From Salinimicrobium sediminilitoris (GTDB lineage Bacteria; Bacteroidota; Bacteroidia; Flavobacteriales; Flavobacteriaceae), in assembly GCF_020866905.1 (NCBI RefSeq), contig NZ_JAIVCC010000001.1, positions 91,148 through 155,147 of the forward strand: 64,000 nucleotides of DNA, given 5' to 3'. Shown here piece by piece: positions 51,742 to 60,499 of this stretch. The notes beneath the pieces are model-generated. The model saw only the letters and a program-made list of their open reading frames with translations. It ran no database searches and was not told the DNA's origin. The translations under genes and the position numbers were made by a program. Every line of letters begins with the position of its first letter. The first letter of the stretch is position 1.

Positions 51742-53427
51742 ATGACAAATATACCTAAAAAAGACAACGGGAGCAATTCTTCTCAAAAAGCAAAGACTAA
51801 TCAGAAAAACGAAGCAACGGTAAACAATAGTCTTGAAGCTAAAAGCAAAGACAGTAAGACTAGAGAAAAACCTGCAAACAACGGCTCAACCGCTCATCAA
51901 CCGCTGGATCCAACCGCAGGTGCTCTTGACAGTTGCAACAGCAATTCAACTGCAAACCACTCGGGCGGTTGCAACGGTGATTCAGCTGCAGAGGACAGCA
52001 TCACGATTGATGACTTAGTTAATGAAGCTGAGCAATTAGAAAAAAAGATTTCCCTCTCCAATAATTTAGATTTCATCCTGCAAAACCTGGAGTTGAAAAA
52101 TTTTGAAACGGAAGCAGAATGGACTGATGATGAAAAACCCTTGCCGCGCAAATATTTCGTTGTTCTGAGCATACAGTTTATAATAGAGAAAGCAAGGGAG
52201 CTTGAACTGGATATCATTTTTAGAAATGGTTCAATTTACTTATTCAACAAGAGATACTGGGAAAAAGTTGATGAAGAAGAATTCCGATATTTCCTTGGTG
52301 AAGCTGCTTTAAAAATGGGAGCCGGGAAGCTTGAAGCGAAATATTACAGATTTAAAGACGACCTGTTTAAACAATTTGCGGGCGAGGGTAAGCTTCAGAC
52401 GTCTTTAGCTGATAATAACCAGGTAACCTTAATCAACCTACAAAACGGAACTTTTGAGATTTCGGAAGATGTTCAGCAGCTTAGAGAATTCCGAAAGGAA
52501 GATTTTCTCACCTACCAATTACCTTTTGAATATGAGGAAACTGCAAATATGGCCCTCTTCTGTAGGTTTTTAGATGAAGTTATACCAGAAAAGGAATTGC
52601 AGGATATACTTTCTGAATATCTCGGTTCAATCTTTGTCAAGAACAACGTACTGAAGCTTGAAAAAGCCTTGTTCTTATATGGTGGTGGATCCAATGGGAA
52701 AAGTGTCATTTTCGATATTATAAGTGCTCTACTGGGGGAAGAAAACTTTTCGAGTTATAGCCTGGACAGTCTTACTAAAGACAAGGATTCCCGGTCTATG
52801 ATATCAGATAAGCTTCTTAACTACTGCAGTGAAACAAGTACCTCAGTTCAATCGGAAATCTTTAAGAAATTGGTTTCCAGGGAGCCAATAGATGTCCGTC
52901 AGGTTTACAAGCAATCCTTTATTATGCGTGACTATGCCAAGCTGATGTTTAATGCCAATGAACTTCCTACGGACATAGAACACAACCACGCTTTTTTTAG
53001 ACGATTTTTGATCATTCCTTTTCGAATAACCATTCCGGAAGAGAGGCAAGATAAAAACCTTTCTACCAAAATAATCAGACATGAATTACCGGGTATATTT
53101 AACTGGATTCTGGCAGGTATGCTTCGATTACTGGAAAAGAAGAAATTTACCTCCAGCACAATTGTAGAAGAGGAAGTGAATAAGTTTAGAAGGGAAAGTG
53201 ATTCCGTGTTCAGCTTTATTGATGATAATGATTACCATAAATCCTGTACTGAGGAAATTAAGTTGAAGGAGTTATACCAGGAATACCGACAGTATTGCCT
53301 TGAAAATACCAACCGGCCTTGTTCTGATCGTACTTTCAGAAAACGTCTCGAAAACGGGGGTTTTGATACAGATCGCAAAAACACCGGATGGGTAGTTTTT
53401 GCAGAAAAAAAAGTTTCTGAAGAGTAA
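51742..53427 (+). CDS. P4-type phage/plasmid primase-helicase
   Basis: This protein has 561 aa. Residues 1-95 are low-complexity and hydrophilic (Asn, Ser, Ala, Thr rich) and the DNA there holds CAAC(C/G)G iterons. A D5_N-like region spans about 200-290. The superfamily-3 helicase domain has Walker A LYGGGSNGKSVIFD (about 315), a B motif region LNYCSET (about 358) and LMFNANELPTD (sensor-like, about 397). The C-terminal winged helix begins near 500. It is the probable replication initiator and helicase of the element. The primase gene follows 68 bp downstream. Confidence 0.88.
   Translation: MTNIPKKDNGSNSSQKAKTNQKNEATVNNSLEAKSKDSKTREKPANNGSTAHQPLDPTAGALDSCNSNSTANHSGGCNGDSAAEDSITIDDLVNEAEQLEKKISLSNNLDFILQNLELKNFETEAEWTDDEKPLPRKYFVVLSIQFIIEKARELELDIIFRNGSIYLFNKRYWEKVDEEEFRYFLGEAALKMGAGKLEAKYYRFKDDLFKQFAGEGKLQTSLADNNQVTLINLQNGTFEISEDVQQLREFRKEDFLTYQLPFEYEETANMALFCRFLDEVIPEKELQDILSEYLGSIFVKNNVLKLEKALFLYGGGSNGKSVIFDIISALLGEENFSSYSLDSLTKDKDSRSMISDKLLNYCSETSTSVQSEIFKKLVSREPIDVRQVYKQSFIMRDYAKLMFNANELPTDIEHNHAFFRRFLIIPFRITIPEERQDKNLSTKIIRHELPGIFNWILAGMLRLLEKKKFTSSTIVEEEVNKFRRESDSVFSFIDDNDYHKSCTEEIKLKELYQEYRQYCLENTNRPCSDRTFRKRLENGGFDTDRKNTGWVVFAEKKVSEE
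51815..51977. repeat. Iterons inside the helicase gene (putative origin)
   Basis: Seven CAACCG/CAACGG-type motifs (starts 51815, 51879, 51887, 51898, 51911, 51966, 51972) fall in 163 bp coding for the disordered N-terminal linker. The last two form CGGTTGCAACGG. The arrangement, an origin inside the initiator gene, is known from lambda O. The same motif occurs 14 times at 36291-36818. Confidence 0.6.
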
Positions 53428-53495
53428 CATTTTATACACCTTCTACACTAACCGTGTAGAAGGTGTTCCTGATGCAGGTCATTTAAAACCTTTTT

Positions 53496-54446
53496 ATGCC
53501 CCAATATCGATTTACTTTAGAACCATATATCTCCCAAAAGAACAGGTTTCAATGCCCTTCCTGTGGAAAGAAACATAGCTTCACTCGTTATATTGATCTG
53601 GAAAAGAAGGAGTACATTTCTGAAAATGTAGGCAAATGTAATAGGGAGCAAAAATGCGGCTATCACTTAAAGCCTAAAGATTTTTTTCAAAGTCAGACGT
53701 CTTTCGCAATTGATCATTCACACCAGAACACTACAATAAATCCAGCAGTCTTACGACAAGTTGCATTTCAAGCTAAAAGCAAATCGTTGCCTCCATCTTT
53801 TATTGAAGAAGAGCTATACCTAAAAAGTCTCGAAGGATCATCTGCCAATAATTTTCTTGTCTTTCTTGAGGCGGTAATTGGTAAGGATGCTTTAATAGAT
53901 GTCAGAGAAAAATATAGAATAGGTACTTCTAAAAAATGGAAAGGAACAACAGTTTTCTGGCAGATTGATGAACAGAACATAGTCCGCACAGGAAAAATGA
54001 TGCTTTACAACAAGTATAACGGAAAGAAACAAAAGGTAAATTGGGCTCATTCGGTTCTAAAGCTACCAGACTATAACCTTAAACAATGTCTTTTTGGGCT
54101 TCACCTGCTGAATTTAGATAAGCAGAAGGCAATTGCCCTGGTGGAAAGTGAGAAGACAGCTATAATCGCCTCCATTGCTTTTCCTGAATTTATCTGGATG
54201 GCTACTGGCGGACTTATGAATCTGAAAGCTTCAATGCTTAAACCTTTAGCAAATAGAAAGGTGATCCTTTTTCCTGATGCCGGCTGTTACAATACCTGGA
54301 ACGAAAAAGTTGGTGATCTGCCGAAGAATATCCAGTACCTAATTTCTGACCTTGTGGAGAAAAAAGCTACTTCTGAGGAGAAACAAGAGGGATGGGATAT
54401 TGCGGATTATATATTGAGGATTTGGGGAGGAAAAGACTTGACTTAG
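53496..54446 (+). CDS. DUF6371-like zinc-finger/TOPRIM primase-type protein
   Basis: This protein has 316 aa. The N-terminal zinc-binding module has CPSCGKKHSFTRY and a second Cys pair in CNREQKCGYH (residues about 20-55), like DnaG/P4 CHC2 fingers. The C-terminal TOPRIM-type fold has ALVESEKTAII (about residue 222) and VILFPDAG (about 261), giving the acidic metal site. It follows the helicase gene and likely makes replication primers. A degenerate copy of its last 65 or so codons lies at 57945-58145, beyond an inserted two-gene cassette. Confidence 0.82.
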   Translation: MPQYRFTLEPYISQKNRFQCPSCGKKHSFTRYIDLEKKEYISENVGKCNREQKCGYHLKPKDFFQSQTSFAIDHSHQNTTINPAVLRQVAFQAKSKSLPPSFIEEELYLKSLEGSSANNFLVFLEAVIGKDALIDVREKYRIGTSKKWKGTTVFWQIDEQNIVRTGKMMLYNKYNGKKQKVNWAHSVLKLPDYNLKQCLFGLHLLNLDKQKAIALVESEKTAIIASIAFPEFIWMATGGLMNLKASMLKPLANRKVILFPDAGCYNTWNEKVGDLPKNIQYLISDLVEKKATSEEKQEGWDIADYILRIWGGKDLT

Positions 54447-54700
54447 GACGATAATTATGGTCATGAAAAAAATTTCTATTAAGTTCCATAAAATCGTAAC
54501 TCATTGAATAACACATTTTAACACTTCTTTAAACTTTGCTGTCAATTATATTTTCCATATTTATAAAATATAATTTACTTCTCTAGAGTAAAACTGAGCA
54601 GCCTCATCCGAGGATATTAACGAAATCACCCCCCTTTATTAAAAGATTTGCTGGATTCTCCTTCTGGCGATATCTATGTCGAATTTTTAATTTCAAATTT

Positions 54701-56635
54701 ATGCCGGGACCAGCAGTACATTACATCGTAGGTAAAAAATTAAGAGAACAGTATCCTTTCATTATTGATTACGGAGAGGGACCACGCCGGGAAAAGTTTT
54801 TATTTTCCCAGAACATCAGGAATCAAATGGACGAAAATAGAACTCATCTCAATTTTGGAACCTTAGGGCCTGATTTTCTGTTTTTTAACATTAAAGACTG
54901 GCCCCAAGGCAATTTATTGCCGGTAAGAAAAATGATACGTTTCGCAGAAATACAAAAATCATTAGAGGCCAAAGTAGAAGAGAGTTTCCCCATTTTAATA
55001 AGGATTAAGGAACTAAAAGATCAACTTGGAGAGAGGTTACTTGAGGAAGTACGTAACTCTCCCTTGCTATCTGCAATAAAGCAACTACTTGAAGACGTAA
55101 AAGCAATCTTAGAGCTGATGACGGGAATAGTCAACCAAGGAATAGAAGATCTGGTTACTAGCAACATAGACATATACGGCTTTTTAAAAAGTCCCCTCCA
55201 AAATTGTGAAGCCAAAGAAAATTGGTGGTGGTTTGACATCCTACATTACAATAAATCAGGTCAATTTTCGCAATACTTACTTGAAAATAGCAGAGATAAT
55301 CCTGCTTTACATTCGTACGCAATAGGTTACCTCTCACACTTTGCAGCTGACGCGGTAGGTCATCCTTATGTAAACAACATAGTTAGAGGCCCCTATCGCA
55401 CTCACTCCCAAAGACATAGTGTAGTTGAAAAATTTCAGGATGTTTCAGCATTTTTAAAATTTGACAATTTGGACTTTAATACCAGCGAACTTCATGATAA
55501 ATATAAATTTACTGAAGCTGTTTATGATATATTTTCTGGTGAGCGTATTAATGAAGTCGATTCAATTATTGATAGTTTAACACCGGGGATTACCGATGTA
55601 GGATTACCAGAGGATCTAGCCAACCTTTTCTCAGAGGCAACGAAAGAAGTATATAAACAGAATGGGGAGCATCTTTTCGGAGGTGGAATGGAGCCAGCAG
55701 AGGTTGATGCTGCTTACCGCCTATGGTACAGTTGGTTTAAAAGTAGTACTAGTGAGGCTATTTTACCAGATTCACTGCCTGATCTACCACCTTTAAGTGA
55801 AGATTTGCGCGGAGTGTGGGAAGATTTTAAAAACAGATTTAATAATGCTCTTAGCGAATTTGATGATGCAGTCGAAGATTTATTTTCGAGTAATGGATCA
55901 ACTTTTAGCTGGGATAGTCTGGTTAATCTGTTTAAAAAACTGGAAAGGGTAATAAAAGCAGCAGCGGCAGCAGCAGCGGCAGCCATTGAGGCAATTGAGG
56001 ACTCCATTGCGACTATTTCCACACATTCCACGCATTGGATATTGAATCAGATTTATCAAGCTTTGTATAGCATATACGATTATTTTCGATTATCCGTATC
56101 ACTAAACGGACTAGCCTTTCCGAGCCCGAGATATTTAAATGATTTGCGCGTACAACATATGCTAAACCCTCAGACGCGAGACATCAGGGGAAACATCCTA
56201 AACAACAACTGGGGCTTTCCCCTTAAAAAAATGGATGTAGGTGAAGGAATTTGGCGTGTTGCTCCACAGGAGTCCCATCTTGTTTATCCCTCACCTCTAA
56301 ATATTGAGCAGGAAGCTACAACGCCAAGTCCTGTCAGTTATTCACAGGAGCCACACACTTATTACATTGATCAGGATCTAGGGATTTCTCTACCATTTAT
56401 TAGGAATATAGCTCCTATTACTGATTTCAACAACCACAACTCCATTACAAAAGGTGAACTTATGGGAAACGCAGTAGAGTTAACAGGAGCTTTGTATGAT
56501 TTGTACAACAAAGGAGAAACAATTCCGAATATAAATTTAGATGCAGATAGAGGGATTGGATATCCATGTTGGGAAGCATCTGGATGCGTTAATGACAACA
56601 TTAAAGAACCCGTTAACCTTAAGTTCAACACTTAA
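54701..56635 (+). CDS. Zinc-dependent phospholipase C-like protein with extended C-terminus (644 aa)
   Basis: The protein starts MPGPAVHYIVGKKL and carries the zinc-PLC/S1-P1-like pattern: N-terminal His, GPDFLFF (about residue 66) and YAIGYLSHFAADAVGHP (about 205-221), with the His-x3-Asp-x3-His spacing. Such proteins hydrolyse phospholipids or nucleic acid backbones. There is no signal peptide; the N-terminal Pro-Gly-Pro is the mature-like start. The rest has helical segments with an Ala-rich stretch of about nine residues (around 425), coded by a GCAGCGGCA-type simple repeat, and a Pro/Asn-rich C-terminus. It is paired with the barrel-protein gene 11 bp downstream and inserted between the primase gene and its tail duplicate. 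Confidence 0.68.
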   Translation: MPGPAVHYIVGKKLREQYPFIIDYGEGPRREKFLFSQNIRNQMDENRTHLNFGTLGPDFLFFNIKDWPQGNLLPVRKMIRFAEIQKSLEAKVEESFPILIRIKELKDQLGERLLEEVRNSPLLSAIKQLLEDVKAILELMTGIVNQGIEDLVTSNIDIYGFLKSPLQNCEAKENWWWFDILHYNKSGQFSQYLLENSRDNPALHSYAIGYLSHFAADAVGHPYVNNIVRGPYRTHSQRHSVVEKFQDVSAFLKFDNLDFNTSELHDKYKFTEAVYDIFSGERINEVDSIIDSLTPGITDVGLPEDLANLFSEATKEVYKQNGEHLFGGGMEPAEVDAAYRLWYSWFKSSTSEAILPDSLPDLPPLSEDLRGVWEDFKNRFNNALSEFDDAVEDLFSSNGSTFSWDSLVNLFKKLERVIKAAAAAAAAAIEAIEDSIATISTHSTHWILNQIYQALYSIYDYFRLSVSLNGLAFPSPRYLNDLRVQHMLNPQTRDIRGNILNNNWGFPLKKMDVGEGIWRVAPQESHLVYPSPLNIEQEATTPSPVSYSQEPHTYYIDQDLGISLPFIRNIAPITDFNNHNSITKGELMGNAVELTGALYDLYNKGETIPNINLDADRGIGYPCWEASGCVNDNIKEPVNLKFNT

Positions 56636-56646
56636 ACTCTCTTGGC

Positions 56647-57876
56647 ATGAAATTTTTTCTGAAGAATTTAAACGACGAAATTTCCGAATTAAATAAGGAA
56701 ATTAAACATAATTATAGACATTTCTTAAACTACCAAACAAGTGAAGAAAAAAGAAGTGAAGACGTAGCTTTAGATGAAAAATATTTCAAGGGAGATGTCT
56801 CTGAATTTCAGGCCAAGTCTTATTTAGTAGTTCCCAATATAGGTATTAGGCTATTTTCTTCATCTGGAGATGTTCTGAATTATATATCGGCAAGTACAGA
56901 ATATTCGATTGAAGTCCAGCTGAAAAATATGGGTGATCTTCATGTTCCTAATGTCAATATTGATTTCTTTTGTAGCCCAAAATATCAAGACCATAGGGTA
57001 AAATTTCTTGTTCATTCTGGCGGTCTGTTAAATTTAGGTGGGGGCAGCGGAGGTCCACCTTTTGTAACGGGAAGATTACTTCACGGAACAATTAGTATTG
57101 GAGATCGAATAAAACTGCTGGGCAAAGAAGAAAATTTCTTTGCACGAATTAAAGATGTTTTAGTATTAAATAAAGCCCGCCTACATACGATTAAGGAAGG
57201 CTGGAGTGAACAAGATCAAATAATTCTCCTTTTGGATCTAAACAATGATCACATAGATAAATTTCAAGAAATTTTGAGTCAGTTCCCTATGCTGGTGGAA
57301 GCACCCGAGGAGGATCAGGAGTCAGGGATGTTCAGATTTCGTATTAAAGATATCTTTACTATTACTGGACGTGGCAAGGCTATAGCAGGGACAGTGGAAC
57401 AAGGTGCCATTCAATCTAACGTAAAAGTGGACCTACTTACCAATTCATATAGCGACCAGAGACGCGGTAACCAATACGGAAAAATGCCATTAAAATTTGA
57501 AGAAGGACTTGGAGCTCGAAATGAAACTGCTTTTTTGTTTCATTCTTTGGAAACCGAAAAAATTAAAGAAGGGGATATAATAATAAAATCACAAAGAGAG
57601 AATTTCTCATCTGAAATTTCTAATACAAATAATCCTGATACTGTCCAAGAAATGGATTTTATTGGAAGCAAGAGAACACATATCAATGGATTTGAAAATA
57701 AAACTGTAAGATTTGCTTGGTCATCCCCAGATCATAAGAATAGGAGAGAATTTAAATTTGTAGCTCGTGCTTATTCGACGATGCCTATAGATATGCCCGC
57801 CAATTTTGATGATTTAAATCCTGAAAATTATCGGCACATTGGTGGGAATAGTTTTCCTTGGCAACCAACGAATTAA
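56647..57876 (+). CDS. Protein with two EF-Tu domain-2-type barrels (409 aa)
   Basis: I cannot name the protein. Residues about 55-110 look like a beta-sandwich/CARDB-type repeat (EYSIEVQLKNMGDLHVPNVN). A first translation-barrel-like unit is at about 138-185 (GRLLHGTISIGDRIKLLGK). A clearer one spans about 227-290 (MFRFRIKDIFTITGRGKAIAG, then VEQGAIQ), the signature of EF-Tu/EF-1A domain 2. No GTPase motifs are present, so it is not a translation factor. There is no signal peptide. It is coupled with the zinc-PLC-like gene and perhaps forms a carrier or scaffold for it. Confidence 0.6.
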   Translation: MKFFLKNLNDEISELNKEIKHNYRHFLNYQTSEEKRSEDVALDEKYFKGDVSEFQAKSYLVVPNIGIRLFSSSGDVLNYISASTEYSIEVQLKNMGDLHVPNVNIDFFCSPKYQDHRVKFLVHSGGLLNLGGGSGGPPFVTGRLLHGTISIGDRIKLLGKEENFFARIKDVLVLNKARLHTIKEGWSEQDQIILLLDLNNDHIDKFQEILSQFPMLVEAPEEDQESGMFRFRIKDIFTITGRGKAIAGTVEQGAIQSNVKVDLLTNSYSDQRRGNQYGKMPLKFEEGLGARNETAFLFHSLETEKIKEGDIIIKSQRENFSSEISNTNNPDTVQEMDFIGSKRTHINGFENKTVRFAWSSPDHKNRREFKFVARAYSTMPIDMPANFDDLNPENYRHIGGNSFPWQPTN

Positions 57877-57944
57877 TTCAATCCTTTCAATTTCCGGAAT
57901 TCCTTTGGAGGCTACGAGTCGCCTAAGAACTTGACTTGAAAAGA

Positions 57945-58145
57945 GACATTCTTGAGCCAATTGCCAATAGAAAAGTAATTCTTTTCCCTGATGCAGGATG
58001 ACACGAAGCGTGGAACGAAAAGGTTGCTGATCTGCCGACCAATATCCAGTAATTAATTTCTGACCTGGTAGAGAAGAAATTTTCTGCCGACGAGAAACAG
58101 GAAGGATGGGATATTGCGGATTATATTTTGAGGATTTGGAAATAA
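57945..58145 (+). pseudogene. Degenerate copy of the DUF6371-like primase 3' end
   Basis: The frame reads LEPIANRKVILFPDAG, stop, HEAWNEKVADLPTNIQ, stop, LISDLVEKKFSADEKQEGWD, IADYILRIWK and a final stop. It aligns with the last 65 or so residues of the gene at 53496-54446 and has two internal stop codons. There is no start. The 392 bp that follow (58146-58537) are very AT-rich and I see nothing in them. Confidence 0.88.
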
Positions 58146-58537
58146 ATGAACTTTTATTTTATATTAAAAACTCCTAAAAAATTTTGAGATACTTATACCT
58201 AATAAGTTTATTGAGAACTCCTTGATTCATGCTAACTTATTTTTTCTTTAAATTTTTCATAAAAATTTGGTTATCAGATAAATAAATATTTAAATTTATT
58301 AAGAGAAGCTAAATCAGAGCTTTTACTGCACTAAATATTGGCCCTACCCATTAGTTAATTTAGTAGTAAAATTCATTTATCACAAGTTCTATTTATAATA
58401 TATAGATCATTAAATGGATAAGCTATTTTCTTAAAGCACCTCAATTAATAATTTTTACCCCAGAGAGCATCCCCTACCCTTTACTCTCACTTTTAAATGT
58501 TATAAAATAACGTACGTATTAACATAAATTTAAATCT

Positions 58538-58915
58538 ATGACAACTGAAAAGCAACAGCTCATTACCGGCCAATGGGAAGGTAAATATTTAGACGTGCGA
58601 GGATATTCATGCCTTGTATCTTTTAAATTAGAATCGGAAGGTGAAGTGGTTAAGGGAGAATTTGAAATCCAGGTTCCACAAGGATTACATGATTCGCATA
58701 CAATCAAAGGTCAAGTCTCTGGACAGTTAAGAGATAATAAACTTTCATTAGAACTGGAAATTGGAAAATTAAAGGAAGGTTTAAAATACCAAGCCGAATT
58801 AAGTGATGCAGGAAGCCATGCTACTTTAGCAATGATGGGAACAGTTCATAGTCCATCTAAATCCGACTTCGGAGGTGGAGTTTGGATTGCATGGAAATTT
58901 AAAAATCAAAATTAA
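58538..58915 (+). CDS. Small beta-rich protein, lipocalin-like fold (125 aa)
   Basis: The protein is built of alternating polar/apolar strands with GQWEGKYLDVRGY at the start and VSGQLRDNKLSLELEIGKL in the middle, as in small beta-barrel domains. There is no signal peptide. The gene is 5 bp upstream of the metallopeptidase-like gene and probably in one transcript with it. No family is firmly assigned; a substrate-binding or inhibitor role for the neighbouring enzyme is possible. Confidence 0.55.
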   Translation: MTTEKQQLITGQWEGKYLDVRGYSCLVSFKLESEGEVVKGEFEIQVPQGLHDSHTIKGQVSGQLRDNKLSLELEIGKLKEGLKYQAELSDAGSHATLAMMGTVHSPSKSDFGGGVWIAWKFKNQN

Positions 58916-58920
58916 AAGAT

Positions 58921-59526
58921 ATGCCTAGATGGACTAAAAGTACAGTAGGAGGTGGCTGGGATGGAGGAGGAACAGAAGTAGAAAATTGCAACCTTACGCA
59001 GCGTAACCGAATTACCAACGCCTTTAATAATTTCATCAGTTCTTCTTGTCTCGACTGTTTCCCAGGCTTAAGAGCATGCCTAAGAGAAAAATGGGAAGAA
59101 GTAGAGATTGACTGTGATTGTTCGGATTTATCAGGTTTGGATGGTAGAAGAAGAGGGAACAAAATTTGGCTATGCGTAACAAATATTAACAGGATTGGAG
59201 CTCTTTTACTACATGAACTTGTCCATGTATGTGGCGGGACGGAACTGGATTCTGAGGCAGTTGAACATGCATGTTTTAATGGAAATGGAGCTACACTTCC
59301 AACAAGTGGTGATTGGCCAAAGTTTATCAGTGAAACAGATGCTTTCCAAGATAATGAGAATGAGAGGGTAGGCAAGTTCGTAATTTGGAATAGGACTGAT
59401 GGTAGAGTATGGGGAAAAACAACTGAAGGAGGCGGATGGGGAGATTCGGAAATTATCAAAGGTTCGCTCTGTTTTCAGGATTCAAATTGGATCAATACGG
59501 GAGCAAGTGGTGGGGGATGGTCTTAA
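58921..59526 (+). CDS. Small zincin-like metallopeptidase (HExxH)
   Basis: This protein of 201 aa has the zinc-peptidase motif LLLHELVHVCGG at about residues 95-106 and a possible third ligand in DSEAVEHAC about ten residues later. Nine or more cysteines (SSCLDCFPGLRAC, DCDCSDL) suggest disulfides or a further metal site, unusual for a cytoplasmic protein. There is no classical signal peptide; the protein begins MPRWTKSTVGGGW, and Gly/Trp-rich ends flank it. It lies directly before the terpene-cyclase-like pair and overlaps it by about 20 bp. Specificity is unknown. Confidence 0.65.
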   Translation: MPRWTKSTVGGGWDGGGTEVENCNLTQRNRITNAFNNFISSSCLDCFPGLRACLREKWEEVEIDCDCSDLSGLDGRRRGNKIWLCVTNINRIGALLLHELVHVCGGTELDSEAVEHACFNGNGATLPTSGDWPKFISETDAFQDNENERVGKFVIWNRTDGRVWGKTTEGGGWGDSEIIKGSLCFQDSNWINTGASGGGWS

Positions 59527-60499
59527 GAGCCAGAAGAAAGCCTTCCAATTTATATGCGACCGGCAATACAAAGACGGTCATTGGGAAGATTTCTACACCT
59601 TAGCAGGATATAGTACAGAATGGGTAACCGCTTATATCGGTTACCACATTTCCCAAATTTCTAATTTTGGTGATATAAGCGCTAAAAAAGCAAGTCGATA
59701 TCTGGTAAAAAATAATAGGTTTTTTGGTACATGGGGATATAGCAGAAAAGTGCCTGCAGATGCCGATAGTACAGCCTGGGCCCTGGCACTCTTAAGAATT
59801 ACCTGCCCGGGTAATATTTCTCTTCTTAGTAGACTTTATACAAAGAGATTTTTGAAAAAACATAATACCTCTGACGGAGGGTATAAAACTTTTAAATCAT
59901 CAATACCTATCCGGATCTTCACTAAACTGTCGGCTACTTCATTTTTAGGATGGTGTTCATCTCATAATTGTGTTTCGGCAAGTATTATGAGTCTTAATTT
60001 ATTAGAATTAAATTTTCAAAATGTAAATTATTTACGAAACTCTCAAAATGAAGATGGAACTTGGAATAGTTACTGGTGGAATGGACCTGAATATGCAACA
60101 TGCTTCGCTATTGAGGCCCTTAAAATTCAGAAATTACTTCCCATACAGAAACAATTAGATAGAACAAAGAATTGGTTGAAAAATCAAATTGTTTCCGATC
60201 AAATATCCGCCTTCAACCTTAGTTTATTTTTAAGAATTGCATTGGCAATAGATTTAATAGATTGTGCTGATCTCTTGATGAATAGATTAATCCGAGAGCA
60301 AAATCCTGACGGTTCCTGGCCATCAAGTGCTGAATTGAGAATTCCCCCTCCCTGGATGGTAAACCCAGAAGAGAATATCACTTGGAGCTATGAATTGTTG
60401 GGAGGAAGGAGTATTCGCCTGGATGAAAAAAGGCTTTTTACAACTGCCACTGCAATACTTGCTATTCAAAAATATATTGAATATGTACAAAAAAAGTGA
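59507..60499 (+). CDS. Squalene-cyclase/prenyltransferase-repeat protein, class II terpene-cyclase-like
   Basis: This alpha/alpha-toroid protein of about 330 aa has repeated QW-type motifs: QYKDGHWEDF, then QNEDGTWNSYWW, then QNPDGSWPSS. PADADSTAWALALL (about residue 84) resembles the DxDD(TA) acid motif of class II cyclases; the central catalytic Asp is kept and the last Asp is Ser. The length equals one toroid, half of squalene-hopene cyclase. A GTG start at 59507 is preferred because the longer frame from 59399 is inside the previous gene. It overlaps the next gene by 17 bp. The substrate is unknown. Confidence 0.7.
   Translation: MVGDGLKSQKKAFQFICDRQYKDGHWEDFYTLAGYSTEWVTAYIGYHISQISNFGDISAKKASRYLVKNNRFFGTWGYSRKVPADADSTAWALALLRITCPGNISLLSRLYTKRFLKKHNTSDGGYKTFKSSIPIRIFTKLSATSFLGWCSSHNCVSASIMSLNLLELNFQNVNYLRNSQNEDGTWNSYWWNGPEYATCFAIEALKIQKLLPIQKQLDRTKNWLKNQIVSDQISAFNLSLFLRIALAIDLIDCADLLMNRLIREQNPDGSWPSSAELRIPPPWMVNPEENITWSYELLGGRSIRLDEKRLFTTATAILAIQKYIEYVQKK

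Noticed and set aside
55945-55985. GCAGCGGCA simple repeat as a regulatory microsatellite
   Set aside because: It lies in frame in the zinc-PLC-like gene and encodes a short polyalanine helix; phase variation would need length change out of multiples of three.
59399-59506. Upstream extension of the class II cyclase-like gene
   Set aside because: It would lie wholly within the metallopeptidase gene in another frame, and its residues do not look like toroid repeats.
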